NCBI GenBank assembly: GCA_035301265.1
Contig: DATGUP010000008.1
Span: 186,001-250,000, forward strand
Length of the DNA: 64,000 nt
Reading direction: 5' to 3'
Origin: DATGUP01 sp035301265
GTDB lineage: Bacteria > Bacillota > Bacilli > Bacillales > Amphibacillaceae
Positions 1 to 7,963 of this stretch are shown one piece after another (positions within the stretch are counted from its first letter, which is position 1; each line of letters opens with the position of its first letter). The translations under genes were made by a program, and so were the position numbers. The notes under the pieces were generated by a model that worked only from the letters and a program-made list of their open reading frames with translations, was not told the DNA's origin and did no database searches.

Positions 1-399
1 GCCGTTACAATAGAACGCGTAGAAAGTACGTTAGACGCATTAAAGCATGATTTTGATACTGCTCGTAAAACAGCCGATAAGCTAGAGGAAAAAGAAAGCG
101 AATTGCGGGAAAAGAAAGAAATGATTATCAACATATTGAGCGATATCAAAACGATTGTGCAAGAATCGTCATCAGCCTTTCATCAAGAGCATTATGAAAT
201 AGTGATGGAGCATTTATCTTTTGTGACAGCGTCTGAAGACGCTGATACAACCGCTCAAACAGAACGAAACGAAGATGGCGATGTTCAAGAAAAGGGTGAA
301 GAAAATCACGTGGACAGCAATGCCACATCGGATGAGGAACATAAACGAAGATCTTTATTAAAAAGCATACTGGATACGGTTCAGGCTGTTTTAAAATAA
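1..399 (+). CDS. C-terminal part of an unknown coiled-coil protein (5' end outside window)
   Basis: The frame is open from the first base and ends with TAA at 397-399, so the gene starts before the window; 132 residues are visible. The first 40 residues are charged and heptad-like (Glu, Lys, Arg, Leu rich), which suggests a coiled coil. An acidic stretch rich in Glu, Asp and Thr follows, then a basic amphipathic end. No catalytic motif or membrane segment is visible and I do not recognise the family. The ATG at 103 has no Shine-Dalgarno sequence and is an internal Met. Confidence 0.6.
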   Translation, partial: AVTIERVESTLDALKHDFDTARKTADKLEEKESELREKKEMIINILSDIKTIVQESSSAFHQEHYEIVMEHLSFVTASEDADTTAQTERNEDGDVQEKGEENHVDSNATSDEEHKRRSLLKSILDTVQAVLK

Positions 400-612
400 A
401 CAGCATTGACCATGCACACGATTGATCGCACATATGGACGTATAAAGAGCGTCTATAACCGGAAAAAGGGGTAGGTGTTCGTTTCTTTTTGTAGTGAAAG
501 GAAGAATATGCGTAATCGTCGGAAATATTTTAAGCGATTTATTTGCATTGTACCTCATATGTGTCATTAAATAAAAGAGAGGTGTATAGAACATAAAGGA
601 GGTTAATCATAT

Positions 613-852
613 ATGGCATTTGTAATATTGGATCCTTGCCGCGGTGAGAAATCGGGCGAATGCGTCAGTGTTTGCCCAGTTGACTGTATTGAAGAAGGCG
701 AAGAACAATTTTTTATAGATCCCGATGTTTGTATTGATTGCGGAGCATGTAAGGCGGTTTGTCCGGTTGATGCTATCGAGGAAGAATATGATCTGACACC
801 GGAACAAGAAGTGTTTTTAGAAATGGCAGAAGAATTTTTTGCAAATCGATGA
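613..852 (+). CDS. fer: Ferredoxin, [3Fe-4S][4Fe-4S] (7Fe) type
   Basis: A 79-residue soluble electron carrier. The cysteine pattern is C9-x7-C17-x3-C21-P and then C40-x2-C43-x2-C46-x3-C50-P. Spacing of C9, C17 and C50 is that of the 3Fe ligands in 7Fe ferredoxins, with C21, C40, C43 and C46 for the 4Fe cluster. The second Cys of a normal 4Fe motif (position 12) is Glu, as in the Bacillus schlegelii-type protein. The protein is strongly acidic. RBS AAAGGAGG lies at 596-603, about 9 nt before the ATG. It is monocistronic and followed by a terminator at 868. Together with the flavodoxin at 3872 it may form an iron-dependent carrier pair (inference). Confidence 0.93.
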   Translation: MAFVILDPCRGEKSGECVSVCPVDCIEEGEEQFFIDPDVCIDCGACKAVCPVDAIEEEYDLTPEQEVFLEMAEEFFANR

Positions 853-867
853 TTGATGTTGATGCAA

Positions 868-904
868 ACGGGCGGTCATTTTTGGGCAATGGCCGTCCGT
901 TTTT
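868..904 (+). terminator. Intrinsic terminator after ferredoxin
   Basis: A 13-bp stem (868-880 with 888-900, two G-U pairs) has a 7-nt loop and is followed by a run of five T. Confidence 0.85.
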
Positions 905-920
905 GATTCAATGCACTCAG

Positions 921-1073
921 CTAGTTTGTTTCCTTGCGATCTTCCGTTTTCTCTGCAATTCCACTCGCAATCCAACGTTCAGCTGTTGTCTTTTCCACTT
1001 CATAAATTTTCCCCTCCCGTAGCAAATCGCCGTAATACATCGTTTGGACATTCATTTTCACTTTAACTTTCAT
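921..1073 (-). CDS. Small protein of about 50 residues, unknown function
   Basis: The minus strand has an ORF from ATG at 1073 to TAG at 921. It begins MKVKVKMNVQTMYYGD, continues with a Lys/Glu-rich segment containing EVEKTTAERWIASGIAE, and ends KETN. A GGGAGG sequence (1085-1090 on the plus strand as cctccc) precedes it. A second ATG at 1082 is only 2 nt from that RBS, so 1073 is the better start. The layout (short beta-rich start, then a helix with a T-x-E-R-W motif) resembles small Bacillus and phage-related hypothetical proteins, but no function can be assigned. It runs convergently towards the ferredoxin gene. Confidence 0.5.
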   Translation of the reverse strand: MKVKVKMNVQTMYYGDLLREGKIYEVEKTTAERWIASGIAEKTEDRKETN

Positions 1074-1283
1074 GAAGTGCATATCCTCCCTTACCATAAA
1101 CGTGCTTCTTTTAATAGATATGCTAACATATTTTGCTGTTTTAAATGCACAGCTAGCGATATTTTTATGATTCGTCGTTTTAGTAACAAAGGCATATTTT
1201 TGACTCCTTTTCGACTGTAAATAGGCAATGGTTTATATTGGATTTTCAGATTTTGTAAATTTATCCGCTTTCAAATCGTTGAA

Positions 1284-1656
1284 ATGTGTTACACTGATCA
1301 TAAAGGAGCGAAGAGGGGCAAAATAATTTATGAATTTAAAATAACATTGCGCGATGTAGGCGTTCCTGTTTGGCGGAAAATTGAAATCGATGCATCTGCG
1401 ACTTTTTATGATGGGCACCGCGTTTTATGCCGATACAAGTGTTTTCCGGTAAACGACCGATATTTCCAATGCTTGTTCTTGCTGTGGATCACCAGAAAGG
1501 CACTATTTGTTACCAACATTTACTCGATGATTATTCTGATCCTCGCATTATGCAGTCCGAGTTTCTGAAATTGTTGAAAAACTTCATGATATACCGACAC
1601 ATCTTGACATGGATTTTGATACGGCGTGTTTGCTGCAGTCTTTAATTGACATTTGA
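1284..1656 (+). pseudogene. Remnant of a pRiA4b ORF-3-like / DUF6930-like gene
   Basis: Three short coding segments in three different frames read on from each other. The first (from about 1320) gives YEFKITLRDVGVPVWRKIEI, typical of the start of pRiA4b ORF-3-like proteins. The second (about 1427-1590) contains FPMLVLAVDHQKGTI and looks like a DUF6930-type domain. The third ends in IPTHLDMDFDTACLLQSLID and stops with TGA at 1654. Two frameshifts separate them, and the middle of the first domain is missing. There is no single ORF of useful length, so this is a decayed gene. Family names are from memory of the motifs, not from a search. Confidence 0.55.
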
Positions 1657-1793
1657 ATTTAAATGTAGACGTTCATGAACGGCCTGAATATGTTAATGAA
1701 TTCATTAACGGTCTCATGATTATATGAATCGTGAACATTAGATTGTAGAACACGTGATACTCCGTGCAAGAATAGGTGAAAATTGTAAAAACG

Positions 1794-1887
1794 GTTGTTT
1801 TTGATATACAATAATAATGAAGAACGCTTCATTTTGCATTTCTTTGTTGACTTTCATCGTTGTTTTTGATATACAATAATAATGAAG
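1794..1887 (+). repeat. Two identical 29-bp direct repeats upstream of pncB
   Basis: The 29-bp unit at 1794-1822 is repeated exactly at 1859-1887 (period 65 bp). Each copy carries the TGATATACAATAATAATG segment that serves as the -10 region of pncB. Only the second copy has a TTGACT -35 element at the right distance. Confidence 0.9.
1847..1875 (+). promoter_or_regulatory. Sigma-A promoter of pncB
   Basis: TTGACT at 1847-1852, 17-nt spacer, TATACA at 1870-1875. It lies 33 nt before the ATG at 1908. Confidence 0.55.
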
Positions 1888-1907
1888 TCTTAAAACGGAG
1901 GCAACCC

Positions 1908-3347
1908 ATGGAATACGAAAATTTAACTTTGCATACCGACAAATATCAAATCAATATGATGTATGCACATTGGAAAAACAATACGCACAATCGATGGGCG
2001 GTTTTTGACGCGTATATCCGCAAAAATCCTTTTCGGAATGGTTATACTGTGTTTGCCGGTTTAGAGCGGATTGTACACTATATCAATAACTTGCATTTTT
2101 CAGAAGAAGATATTGCGTATTTAAGAGAACAAGAAGAAAATTATGAAGAAGCATTTTTAGATGAGCTGCGAGCGTTCTCTTTTACCGGAAATATATACGC
2201 GATGCGTGAAGGAGAAATCGTTTTTCCGAATGAACCAATCATTCGGGTGGAAGCGCGTATTTTCGAAGCGCACTTAATTGAAACTGCCATTTTAAATTTC
2301 ATGAACTACCAGAGCTTGATTGCAACAAAGGCGAGCCGCATTAAGCAAGTTGCAAACGATGACACGTTGATCGAGTTCGGAACACGCCGTGCTCAGGAAG
2401 CTGACGCTGCTATTTGGGGAGCGCGTGCCGCCTATATCGCTGGATTTCACGGAACATCGAATATGCGTGCAGGCAAGCTTTTTAACATCCCGACAAAAGG
2501 AACGAACGCTCATTCCTGGATTCAGGATCATGATACAGAAGAAGAAGCGTTCATGAATTTTGCTAGAGCTTTGCCCGATCAAGCGGTACTTCTTGTGGAC
2601 ACATACGACACGTTGAAATCTGGGATTCCCAATGCGATCAAAACCGGCAAAATGCTTGAGGCTCAGGGGAAAAAGTTGAAGGCGATTCGTCTTGATAGCG
2701 GTGATTTAGCGCGTTTGTCGATTGCCGGGCGGAAAATGCTTGATGAAGCAGGTTTGGATTATGTGCAAATCATGGCCTCTAACGATCTTGATGAGGAGGT
2801 CATCATGCATCTGAAACTACAGGGTGCAAAAATTTCATCGTGGGGCATCGGTACAAAGTTGATTACCGGTGCTAAAAAACCGTCACTCGGTGGTGTTTAT
2901 AAGCTTGTTGCACGTGAAAATACGAACAAACTTATCCCGGTCATCAAGCTCTCCGATGATCTTGCCAAAGTGACTACACCCGGTGTGAAAAAAGTTTATC
3001 GAATCATCAATCGGAAAACGAATAAATCAGAAGGGGATTATATCGCCCTTGATCATGAAACAGTGGATGACAAGCCGCTCAAAATGTTCGATCCACTTTT
3101 CCCACAAAAGTTTAAATATGTACACGATTATGAAGCGGTCGAGCTTCTGCAACCTATTTTTATTAATGGCAAACAGGTGTATGATTTGCCGACGCTTGAG
3201 GAAATTCACCGCTACCATGAAAAGCAGCTTTCTTATATTTGGCCAGAAACATTACGACTGCTTAATCCGCAAACATATTACGTCGATTTGAGTTATGAAT
3301 TGTGGAAATTAAAACAAGAGATGATCGAGAAACACTCGCTGAAATAG
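1908..3347 (+). CDS. pncB: Nicotinate phosphoribosyltransferase
   Basis: The 479-residue cytoplasmic enzyme joins nicotinate and PRPP to give nicotinate mononucleotide, the salvage (Preiss-Handler) entry to NAD. Family hallmarks are the N-terminal TDKYQINMMYAHW, FGTRRAQEAD near residue 156, TNAHSWIQ near 200 (with the conserved His), the IRLDSGDL segment, and an IASNDLDE-like stretch (IMASNDLDEE). The ATG at 1908 is chosen because GGAGG at 1897-1901 sits 6 nt upstream; the frame is open further upstream but without an RBS. It stands alone, with its own promoter inside a duplicated 29-bp element. The family is clear from many motifs; regulation by a niacin repressor is possible but not shown. 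Confidence 0.95.
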   Translation: MEYENLTLHTDKYQINMMYAHWKNNTHNRWAVFDAYIRKNPFRNGYTVFAGLERIVHYINNLHFSEEDIAYLREQEENYEEAFLDELRAFSFTGNIYAMREGEIVFPNEPIIRVEARIFEAHLIETAILNFMNYQSLIATKASRIKQVANDDTLIEFGTRRAQEADAAIWGARAAYIAGFHGTSNMRAGKLFNIPTKGTNAHSWIQDHDTEEEAFMNFARALPDQAVLLVDTYDTLKSGIPNAIKTGKMLEAQGKKLKAIRLDSGDLARLSIAGRKMLDEAGLDYVQIMASNDLDEEVIMHLKLQGAKISSWGIGTKLITGAKKPSLGGVYKLVARENTNKLIPVIKLSDDLAKVTTPGVKKVYRIINRKTNKSEGDYIALDHETVDDKPLKMFDPLFPQKFKYVHDYEAVELLQPIFINGKQVYDLPTLEEIHRYHEKQLSYIWPETLRLLNPQTYYVDLSYELWKLKQEMIEKHSLK

Positions 3348-3558
3348 ACTGCAGACCGTTTCTACAATTTTGTATAAGATGTCCATTGAACATGATGATA
3401 GATGCATAAAGATGCCTATAAGGATTGGGGTTATCATTTATCCAAAAAAGTGCTTATCGTGCAATTATAATGTCATCATGTAAAGATATTTATCAAAGAA
3501 CTGATCATTTGTTAAGCGAAGATTAAATTCAGGCATTTCCGTTCAAATGGTTACAACG

Positions 3559-3583
3559 AAGGATTGCCTAGGTGGCAATCCTT
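3559..3583. terminator. Stem-loop, possible weak terminator of pncB
   Basis: A perfect 10-bp stem (AAGGATTGCC/GGCAATCCTT) with a 5-nt loop. It lacks a T-run on either side, so intrinsic termination is uncertain; mRNA 3'-end protection is another possibility. Confidence 0.4.
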
Positions 3584-3652
3584 TGTGTAAAAGGCTAGCT
3601 CTATTTTATTAACATTTTGGAGTAATCTGAAACAAAATGAAACTAGCGATGA

Positions 3653-3667
3653 TTATAATCATTTTAA
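3653..3667. promoter_or_regulatory. PerR-box-like palindrome
   Basis: TTATAATCATTTTAA differs from the PerR consensus TTATAATNATTATAA at one position. It overlaps a 14-bp perfect palindrome (ATGATTATAATCAT, 3649-3662). It is 204 bp before the flavodoxin start and in AT-rich DNA, so chance is possible. Confidence 0.35.
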
Positions 3668-3812
3668 TCTGTATTATAGACGCCTCTCTTGCTCCCTTCC
3701 GTTGCTATACAATTCTTGTTATCTACTCGCCTAAAGGTATTTCTCCCTAACCGTTACATTTTAGACAAACACAAATGCGATAATGTTTGAACCAATCGCT
3801 TCTAATTGAAAT

Positions 3813-3827
3813 CAATAATCATTATCA
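3813..3827. promoter_or_regulatory. Fur box upstream of flavodoxin
   Basis: On the minus strand the site reads TGATAATGATTATTG, matching the 7-1-7 Fur consensus TGATAATNATTATCA at all but the last two positions. It lies 45 bp before the flavodoxin ATG, as expected for iron-repressed expression. Confidence 0.7.
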
Positions 3828-3871
3828 ATTAGAATAAAAGCGAAAAGGATATTATATGAGGGGGATTGGCG

Positions 3872-4342
3872 ATGGCCAATGTGTTGTTAATGTATGCGAG
3901 TATGACCGGAAATACAGAATTGATGGCAGAGATTATTGTGGAATACATTGAAAAGCGTGGACATCAAATAGATACGCGGACGTTTGATTTTGATCCGATT
4001 GATGTGGAGGAGCTAGCTGATTATGATGCGATTCTAATTGGGACACATACATGGGATGATGGCGATTTGCCTTATGAAGTCGAGGATTTTTATGAAGAAC
4101 TGGATGACGTTGATATTTCGGGAATGCTCTTCGGTGTGTTCGGCTCGGCTGATTCTTTCTATGATTCATATGGCGGTGCGGTTGATATCATGTGGAAGCA
4201 TTTGCAAGAATTGGGTGCTACCTTAGTCCCCCAGCGACTCAAAGTCGATTTGCAGCCGGATCAGGAAGATGTCCGGCGTTGTCAACATTTTGCTGGAACG
4301 TTTTGCGACATGTTAGAAAACGGCGTGAGTACAGGCGCTTAA
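3872..4342 (+). CDS. Flavodoxin, short chain, YkuN/YkuP-like
   Basis: A 156-residue acidic FMN electron carrier that can stand in for ferredoxin when iron is scarce. The FMN phosphate loop is S10-M-T-G-N-T15-E; THTWDDGDLP near 57-66 and GSADSFYDSYGGA near 92-104 are the 50s and 90s loops that hold the isoalloxazine ring. The ATG at 3872 is used because the purine-rich GAGGGGG (3859-3865) is about 6 nt upstream; the in-frame TTG at 3866 is too close. The Fur box at 3813-3827 fits iron repression, as for ykuNOP in B. subtilis. It is monocistronic here and followed by a terminator at 4453. Confidence 0.92.
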   Translation: MANVLLMYASMTGNTELMAEIIVEYIEKRGHQIDTRTFDFDPIDVEELADYDAILIGTHTWDDGDLPYEVEDFYEELDDVDISGMLFGVFGSADSFYDSYGGAVDIMWKHLQELGATLVPQRLKVDLQPDQEDVRRCQHFAGTFCDMLENGVSTGA

Positions 4343-4452
4343 TTTGCATTAAACACGAAAAAAAGTAGGTTCGTTTGATGAATATTCATATGTTGATTGA
4401 AATCAGATACGTGAGCTGATGTCTGTAGAAAGCAGCCGTCTGAAATAAAGGG

Positions 4453-4488
4453 AAAAGTAGTCCAGTTGTTTAACTGAACTACTTTTTT
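4453..4488. terminator. Bidirectional terminator between flavodoxin and the peptidase gene
   Basis: A 15-position stem with one mismatch (4453-4467 with 4472-4486), 4-nt loop, T-run to the right and A-run to the left, so it can serve both convergent genes. Confidence 0.85.
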
Positions 4489-4515
4489 ACGTTTAGATGA
4501 AATGACAGAGTCTTG

Positions 4516-5118
4516 TTAGACATTCAGTGTGATAGCTCGTTTGCCCATTGATGCCCAGTTGTGTTCAAACAGGTTGCGTGCATAACGTTCAGTTTGTCCT
4601 GTTGTTGGATCATTAACGAGAAGATCATCACCATGCATGCCGATGATGACGGCGGCGTGTTCGTTGCAGAACCACTCGATCGTGTTACCTTCGTTGTCGA
4701 TCCATGTATCGCTATGATACGTTTGGCGTTGGTGGATCGTTGTCCATGCCATAACAGGTTTTCCAGATCGGACGATGTCTAGAAGTGCATCAAAGTTCTG
4801 ACCGGTTAAGTCAACACCTGCTCCGGGCATCAACTTTTCGATCACTTCCAAGATAGGGCCTTCAAACACACCAAAGCTTCCATCATCAACATATGGATCG
4901 CCGACGAATTCATAATGCGGATTGGCCCCAATCCGTTCACCACCAACGGTATGGACTTTATCACCTTTGGGGAGGGCATCGACGACAGCATATTTACTTA
5001 TTTCAAGCCCGGCCCAATTCAGAAGCATCGCCAGCGCTGTTGCCTCACAACCGGTAGGCAGATCGGGGTGTTGAACAAGGGGTGGGACGTTTGGGATTTT
5101 ATAGGATTGATTTTCCAT
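4516..5118 (-). CDS. C39-family cysteine peptidase-like protein (YvpB-like)
   Basis: A 200-residue protein with a papain-like C39_2 layout: LPTGCEATALAMLLNW with the candidate nucleophile C24, a Gly/Pro-rich middle, NEHAAVIIGMHGDD with the candidate His near 153, and LLVNDPTTG with the Asp of the triad. No signal peptide or transmembrane segment is seen, so it is predicted cytoplasmic, unlike exported YvpB. RBS GGAGGTG lies 6 nt before the ATG at 5118. Substrate is unknown. It is divergent from cydA and convergent with flavodoxin. The fold assignment is fairly firm, the function is not. Confidence 0.75.
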   Translation of the reverse strand: MENQSYKIPNVPPLVQHPDLPTGCEATALAMLLNWAGLEISKYAVVDALPKGDKVHTVGGERIGANPHYEFVGDPYVDDGSFGVFEGPILEVIEKLMPGAGVDLTGQNFDALLDIVRSGKPVMAWTTIHQRQTYHSDTWIDNEGNTIEWFCNEHAAVIIGMHGDDLLVNDPTTGQTERYARNLFEHNWASMGKRAITLNV

Positions 5119-5403
5119 AAAACACCTCCGTATGAAAATTCCGTCTTGACCATCAGTTTAACATATGTTTCGCATGAAAGTATGATCAATTTAAATAAAT
5201 CGAGCAAGGCTATCTTAATTCAAAAACCAAAAATAACATGAAAAAAATTTAATAATGTGAATAATTGAGCATTATTTATAAAAAACAACCACCAAAATAA
5301 AAATAAAAATTGATTTTTTCCATTATCGAGAAGGCATTCCAATATCAAGAAACATTGTGACATAATTGTCATTAATCCTTGACATATCTGTAACTAAATC
5401 ATG

Positions 5404-5431
5404 TTTACCTATTTTTATTTCATAATATAAT
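5404..5431 (+). promoter_or_regulatory. Candidate sigma-A promoter of cydABCD
   Basis: TTTACC at 5404-5409, 16-nt spacer, perfect TATAAT at 5426-5431. It predicts a leader of about 115 nt before the TTG start of cydA. Confidence 0.55.
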
Positions 5432-5459
5432 AGTAACAGGATCAGTTTTAACTATTGTC

Positions 5460-5497
5460 ATAGTGGAAATGCGGAATGCTATTTCGCACTATTTTTT
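5460..5497 (+). terminator. Terminator-like hairpin in the cydA leader
   Basis: ATAGTG (5460-5465) pairs with CACTAT (5487-5492), and GAAAT-GC with GC-ATTTC inside it with two single-base bulges. Six T (5492-5497) follow. It lies between the predicted promoter and cydA, so it may act as an attenuator, or end an upstream transcript. Confidence 0.5.
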
Positions 5498-5507
5498 ATG
5501 AAAAATA

Positions 5508-5523
5508 TGTGAACAAATTCACA
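5508..5523. promoter_or_regulatory. Rex (or Fnr) operator upstream of cydA
   Basis: The perfect palindrome TGTGAA-CAAA-TTCACA matches the core of the Rex box (TTGTGAA-N4-TTCACAA) and also the Fnr consensus TGTGA-N6-TCACA. It is 31 nt before the cydA start. Rex control of cydABCD by the NADH/NAD ratio is known in B. subtilis. Confidence 0.8.
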
Positions 5524-5553
5524 TTTTGTTCATAATTAAGGGGTGAATGATCG

Positions 5554-6960
5554 TTGGGTACATTGGAATTAGCACGACTGCAGTTTGCATCGACGACGAT
5601 TTTTCATTACTTCTTTGTGCCGTTGTCAATCGGCTTAGTATTCATCATCGCGATTATGCAAACATTGTATGTCGTGAAAAATAAAGATATTTATATGAAA
5701 ATGACCAAGTTCTGGGGAACGTTGTTTTTAATCAACTTTGCTGTCGGAGTCGTGACAGGAATTCTTCAAGAATTTCAATTTGGCATGAACTGGTCCACCT
5801 ATTCCCGGTTTGTCGGGGATGTCTTTGGCCCTTCATTAGCGATTGAAGGCTTATTGGCCTTTTTCATGGAATCGACCTTTATCGGCATTTGGATATTCGG
5901 TCGGGATCGGTTGTCAAAACGTGTACATCTTGCTTCTATTTGGCTCGTTTCTCTCGGAACGATTCTATCTGCTTTCTGGATTTTATCGGCGAATGCGTTT
6001 ATGCAACATCCGGTTGGCTATGAGGTGGCAGACGGTCAGGCACAAATGACAAGCATTAAGGCGATTTTGACAAACGAACAGCTCTGGGTGCAATTCCCGC
6101 ACACATTGTTTGCTGCTTTTGCAACAGGTGCTTTCTTCATTGCTGGGGTTAGTGCTTGGAAAATGCTGCGCAAACAGAACGTCCATATGTTCAAAAAGTC
6201 GTTCAAAATTTCCATAATTGTTGCGGCGGTTGCGTCCGTATTTGTGCTCATATTCGGCCATGGAGAAATGCAAAATCTCTTGAAAAACCAACCTATGAAA
6301 CTCGCGGCTGCCGAAGCGCTGTGGCATGATAGCGACGATCCGGCACCATTTACGGTTGCCGCGGCAATTGACACGGATGAAAAAGAAAACCGCTTAGAAT
6401 TGCAAATTCCGTACTTGCTGAGCTTTCTTTCCTATAACAAGTTCAGCGGGCAGATCGACGGTATGCTGCAATTACAGGACGCTTACGAAGCCAAATACGG
6501 GCCGGGTGATTATATTCCGCCGGTAAAAACGGTCTTTTGGAGCTTTCGCGTGATGGTGATCAGCGGCTTAGCGATGCTTGCGCTCGGGATTTACGGATGG
6601 TATGCAGTGCGCAAAAACATCATTACAAGGAAACCTCTTTTCCTAAAAATGATGGTTTATGCTATTTCACTTCCGTTTATCGCCAATACAGCTGGATGGA
6701 TTGTTACGGAAATCGGCCGGCAGCCATGGGTTGTTTTTGGCATGATGAAGACTGAGGATGCCGTGTCACCGTCGGTCACATTTCATGAAGTGTTGTTTTC
6801 CTTTGTATCATTCACGTTGTTGTATGCTATTTTAGCTTGTATTACTGTTTATTTATTCGTTAAACAAATCAAGAAATCAGATGAGGAAAAAGAAGGATCA
6901 AAAGATGTGCAAGATCCCTTCAATGTAAGTGGAGAGGAGGCTCGTCCACATGTCACTTAA
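5554..6960 (+). CDS. cydA: Cytochrome bd ubiquinol/menaquinol oxidase subunit I
   Basis: The 468-residue membrane subunit binds hemes b558, b595 and d and oxidises quinol with reduction of O2 to water. Visible are LELARLQFAS and IFHYFFVPLSIG with the conserved N-terminal His, NFAVGVVTGILQEFQFGMNW, the second conserved His in WVQFPHTLFA, and GRQPWVVFGMMKT near the end. The Q-loop is of the short type. Hydrophobic segments fit nine helices. The start is TTG at 5554 with AAGGGGTG 8 nt upstream. First gene of cydABCD, overlapping cydB by 11 nt. Control is predicted by the Rex/Fnr box and leader hairpin. Confidence 0.97.
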   Translation: MGTLELARLQFASTTIFHYFFVPLSIGLVFIIAIMQTLYVVKNKDIYMKMTKFWGTLFLINFAVGVVTGILQEFQFGMNWSTYSRFVGDVFGPSLAIEGLLAFFMESTFIGIWIFGRDRLSKRVHLASIWLVSLGTILSAFWILSANAFMQHPVGYEVADGQAQMTSIKAILTNEQLWVQFPHTLFAAFATGAFFIAGVSAWKMLRKQNVHMFKKSFKISIIVAAVASVFVLIFGHGEMQNLLKNQPMKLAAAEALWHDSDDPAPFTVAAAIDTDEKENRLELQIPYLLSFLSYNKFSGQIDGMLQLQDAYEAKYGPGDYIPPVKTVFWSFRVMVISGLAMLALGIYGWYAVRKNIITRKPLFLKMMVYAISLPFIANTAGWIVTEIGRQPWVVFGMMKTEDAVSPSVTFHEVLFSFVSFTLLYAILACITVYLFVKQIKKSDEEKEGSKDVQDPFNVSGEEARPHVT

Positions 6961-7963
6961 TGCTTTATGGTTTCTTATCATCGCTGTTTTGTTTACCGGA
7001 TTCTTTATCCTGGAAGGTTTTGATTTCGGTGTTGGGACTGTGGCTAAATTTCTCGGCCAAGACGATACAGAAAAGCGTGTGTATATCGGTACGATTGGCC
7101 CGTTCTGGGATGCGAATGAAGTATGGCTGATCACCGCAGGCGGGGCTATGTTTGCAGCGTTTCCCCATTGGTATGCTACATTGTTCAGCGGGTTTTACAT
7201 GCCGTTTGTCTTTATGTTGTTCGCCTTGATTATCCGCGGGGTGTCTTTTGAATTTCGAGGGAAGGTGAATAAACAATCATGGCGCAATCTGTGGGATTGG
7301 GCACTATGTATTGGCAGTGCCCTTCCTCCGGTTTTATGGGGAGTCGCATTAACCAATTTCATAACCGGCATGCCTATTGACGGGAAAAAAGAAATGGTCG
7401 GCGGATTTCTGCAGTTTCTGCATCCATTCGCCCTCCTAGGCGGTGTGATGTTTCTCTTGTTGTGCATTGTGCACGGGCTTCAATTCATCACGATTCGTAC
7501 TGAAGGTGAGCTGCGAGAGAGGGCCCGGAATGCGGGGAAAAAGCTGGCTCCTGTCACTCTCATTGTTTTGCTTGTTTATATTATTACGGCCTTCGTTAAA
7601 ACAGATATTTTCACGTATCACGGTCCATTCTGGATCATTTTGCCGATCGGCGCGTGGGCAGCTCTAGCAGCAGCTAGCTTTCTCAATATCAAAAGGCGCG
7701 ACAGCTGGGCGTTTACACTGACGGCACTCACGGTCGGCGGTTTGGCAGCAAGTATCTTCATTGGCATGTTTCCGCGTGTCATGATTAGTACATTGGGGGA
7801 GGCGTATGATTTAACCATTCACAATGCCTCTTCTGGTGCTTATACACTTAAAGTGATGTCGTATTTCTCACTTGCTTTATTGCCGTTTGTTCTTGGTTAC
7901 CAGACTTGGAGCTATGTTGTCTTCCGCAAGCGACTGAAAAAAGATGACAGGGTGGGATATTGA
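6950..7963 (+). CDS. cydB: Cytochrome bd oxidase subunit II
   Basis: The 337-residue polytopic partner of CydA. The N-terminus LNALWFLIIAVLFTGFFILE followed by GFDFGVG is the family signature, and RGVSFEFRGK near residue 88 is also conserved. The ATG at 6950 is preferred over the upstream GTG at 6929, because the GGAGAGGAGG Shine-Dalgarno lies between them. The start overlaps the end of cydA by 11 nt and the stop overlaps the cydC ATG by one base, which points to coupled translation. Confidence 0.97.
   Translation: MSLNALWFLIIAVLFTGFFILEGFDFGVGTVAKFLGQDDTEKRVYIGTIGPFWDANEVWLITAGGAMFAAFPHWYATLFSGFYMPFVFMLFALIIRGVSFEFRGKVNKQSWRNLWDWALCIGSALPPVLWGVALTNFITGMPIDGKKEMVGGFLQFLHPFALLGGVMFLLLCIVHGLQFITIRTEGELRERARNAGKKLAPVTLIVLLVYIITAFVKTDIFTYHGPFWIILPIGAWAALAAASFLNIKRRDSWAFTLTALTVGGLAASIFIGMFPRVMISTLGEAYDLTIHNASSGAYTLKVMSYFSLALLPFVLGYQTWSYVVFRKRLKKDDRVGY

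Larger units (their letters stand above)
853..1907. other. Low-gene-density stretch between ferredoxin and pncB
   Basis: Apart from the terminator, the small minus-strand ORF, the decayed gene and the duplicated pncB promoter region, I see nothing coding here. Confidence 0.6.
3348..3871. other. Intergenic region with regulatory signals
   Basis: No ORF with an RBS is seen. It holds a perfect 10-bp stem-loop at 3559-3583, a PerR-like box at 3653-3667 and a Fur box at 3813-3827. Confidence 0.6.
5119..5553. other. Divergent control region between the peptidase gene and cydA
   Basis: AT-rich, no ORF. It holds the cydA promoter, a leader hairpin and the Rex/Fnr-type operator listed separately. 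A second imperfect palindrome, TGACATAATTGTCA, occurs at 5358-5371. Confidence 0.6.

Noticed and set aside
146..433. Minus-strand ORF opposite the first gene
   Set aside because: No RBS and no recognisable protein; it shadows the acidic coding strand.
1794..1887. Direct repeats as a CRISPR array
   Set aside because: Only two copies, the unit carries promoter elements, and there are no cas genes.
5358..5371. TGACATAATTGTCA as a second Rex or Fnr operator
   Set aside because: The half sites do not match either consensus well; kept only as a note.
5983..6374. Minus-strand ORFs of about 112 residues inside cydA
   Set aside because: They lie fully within a well-conserved gene and show random composition.
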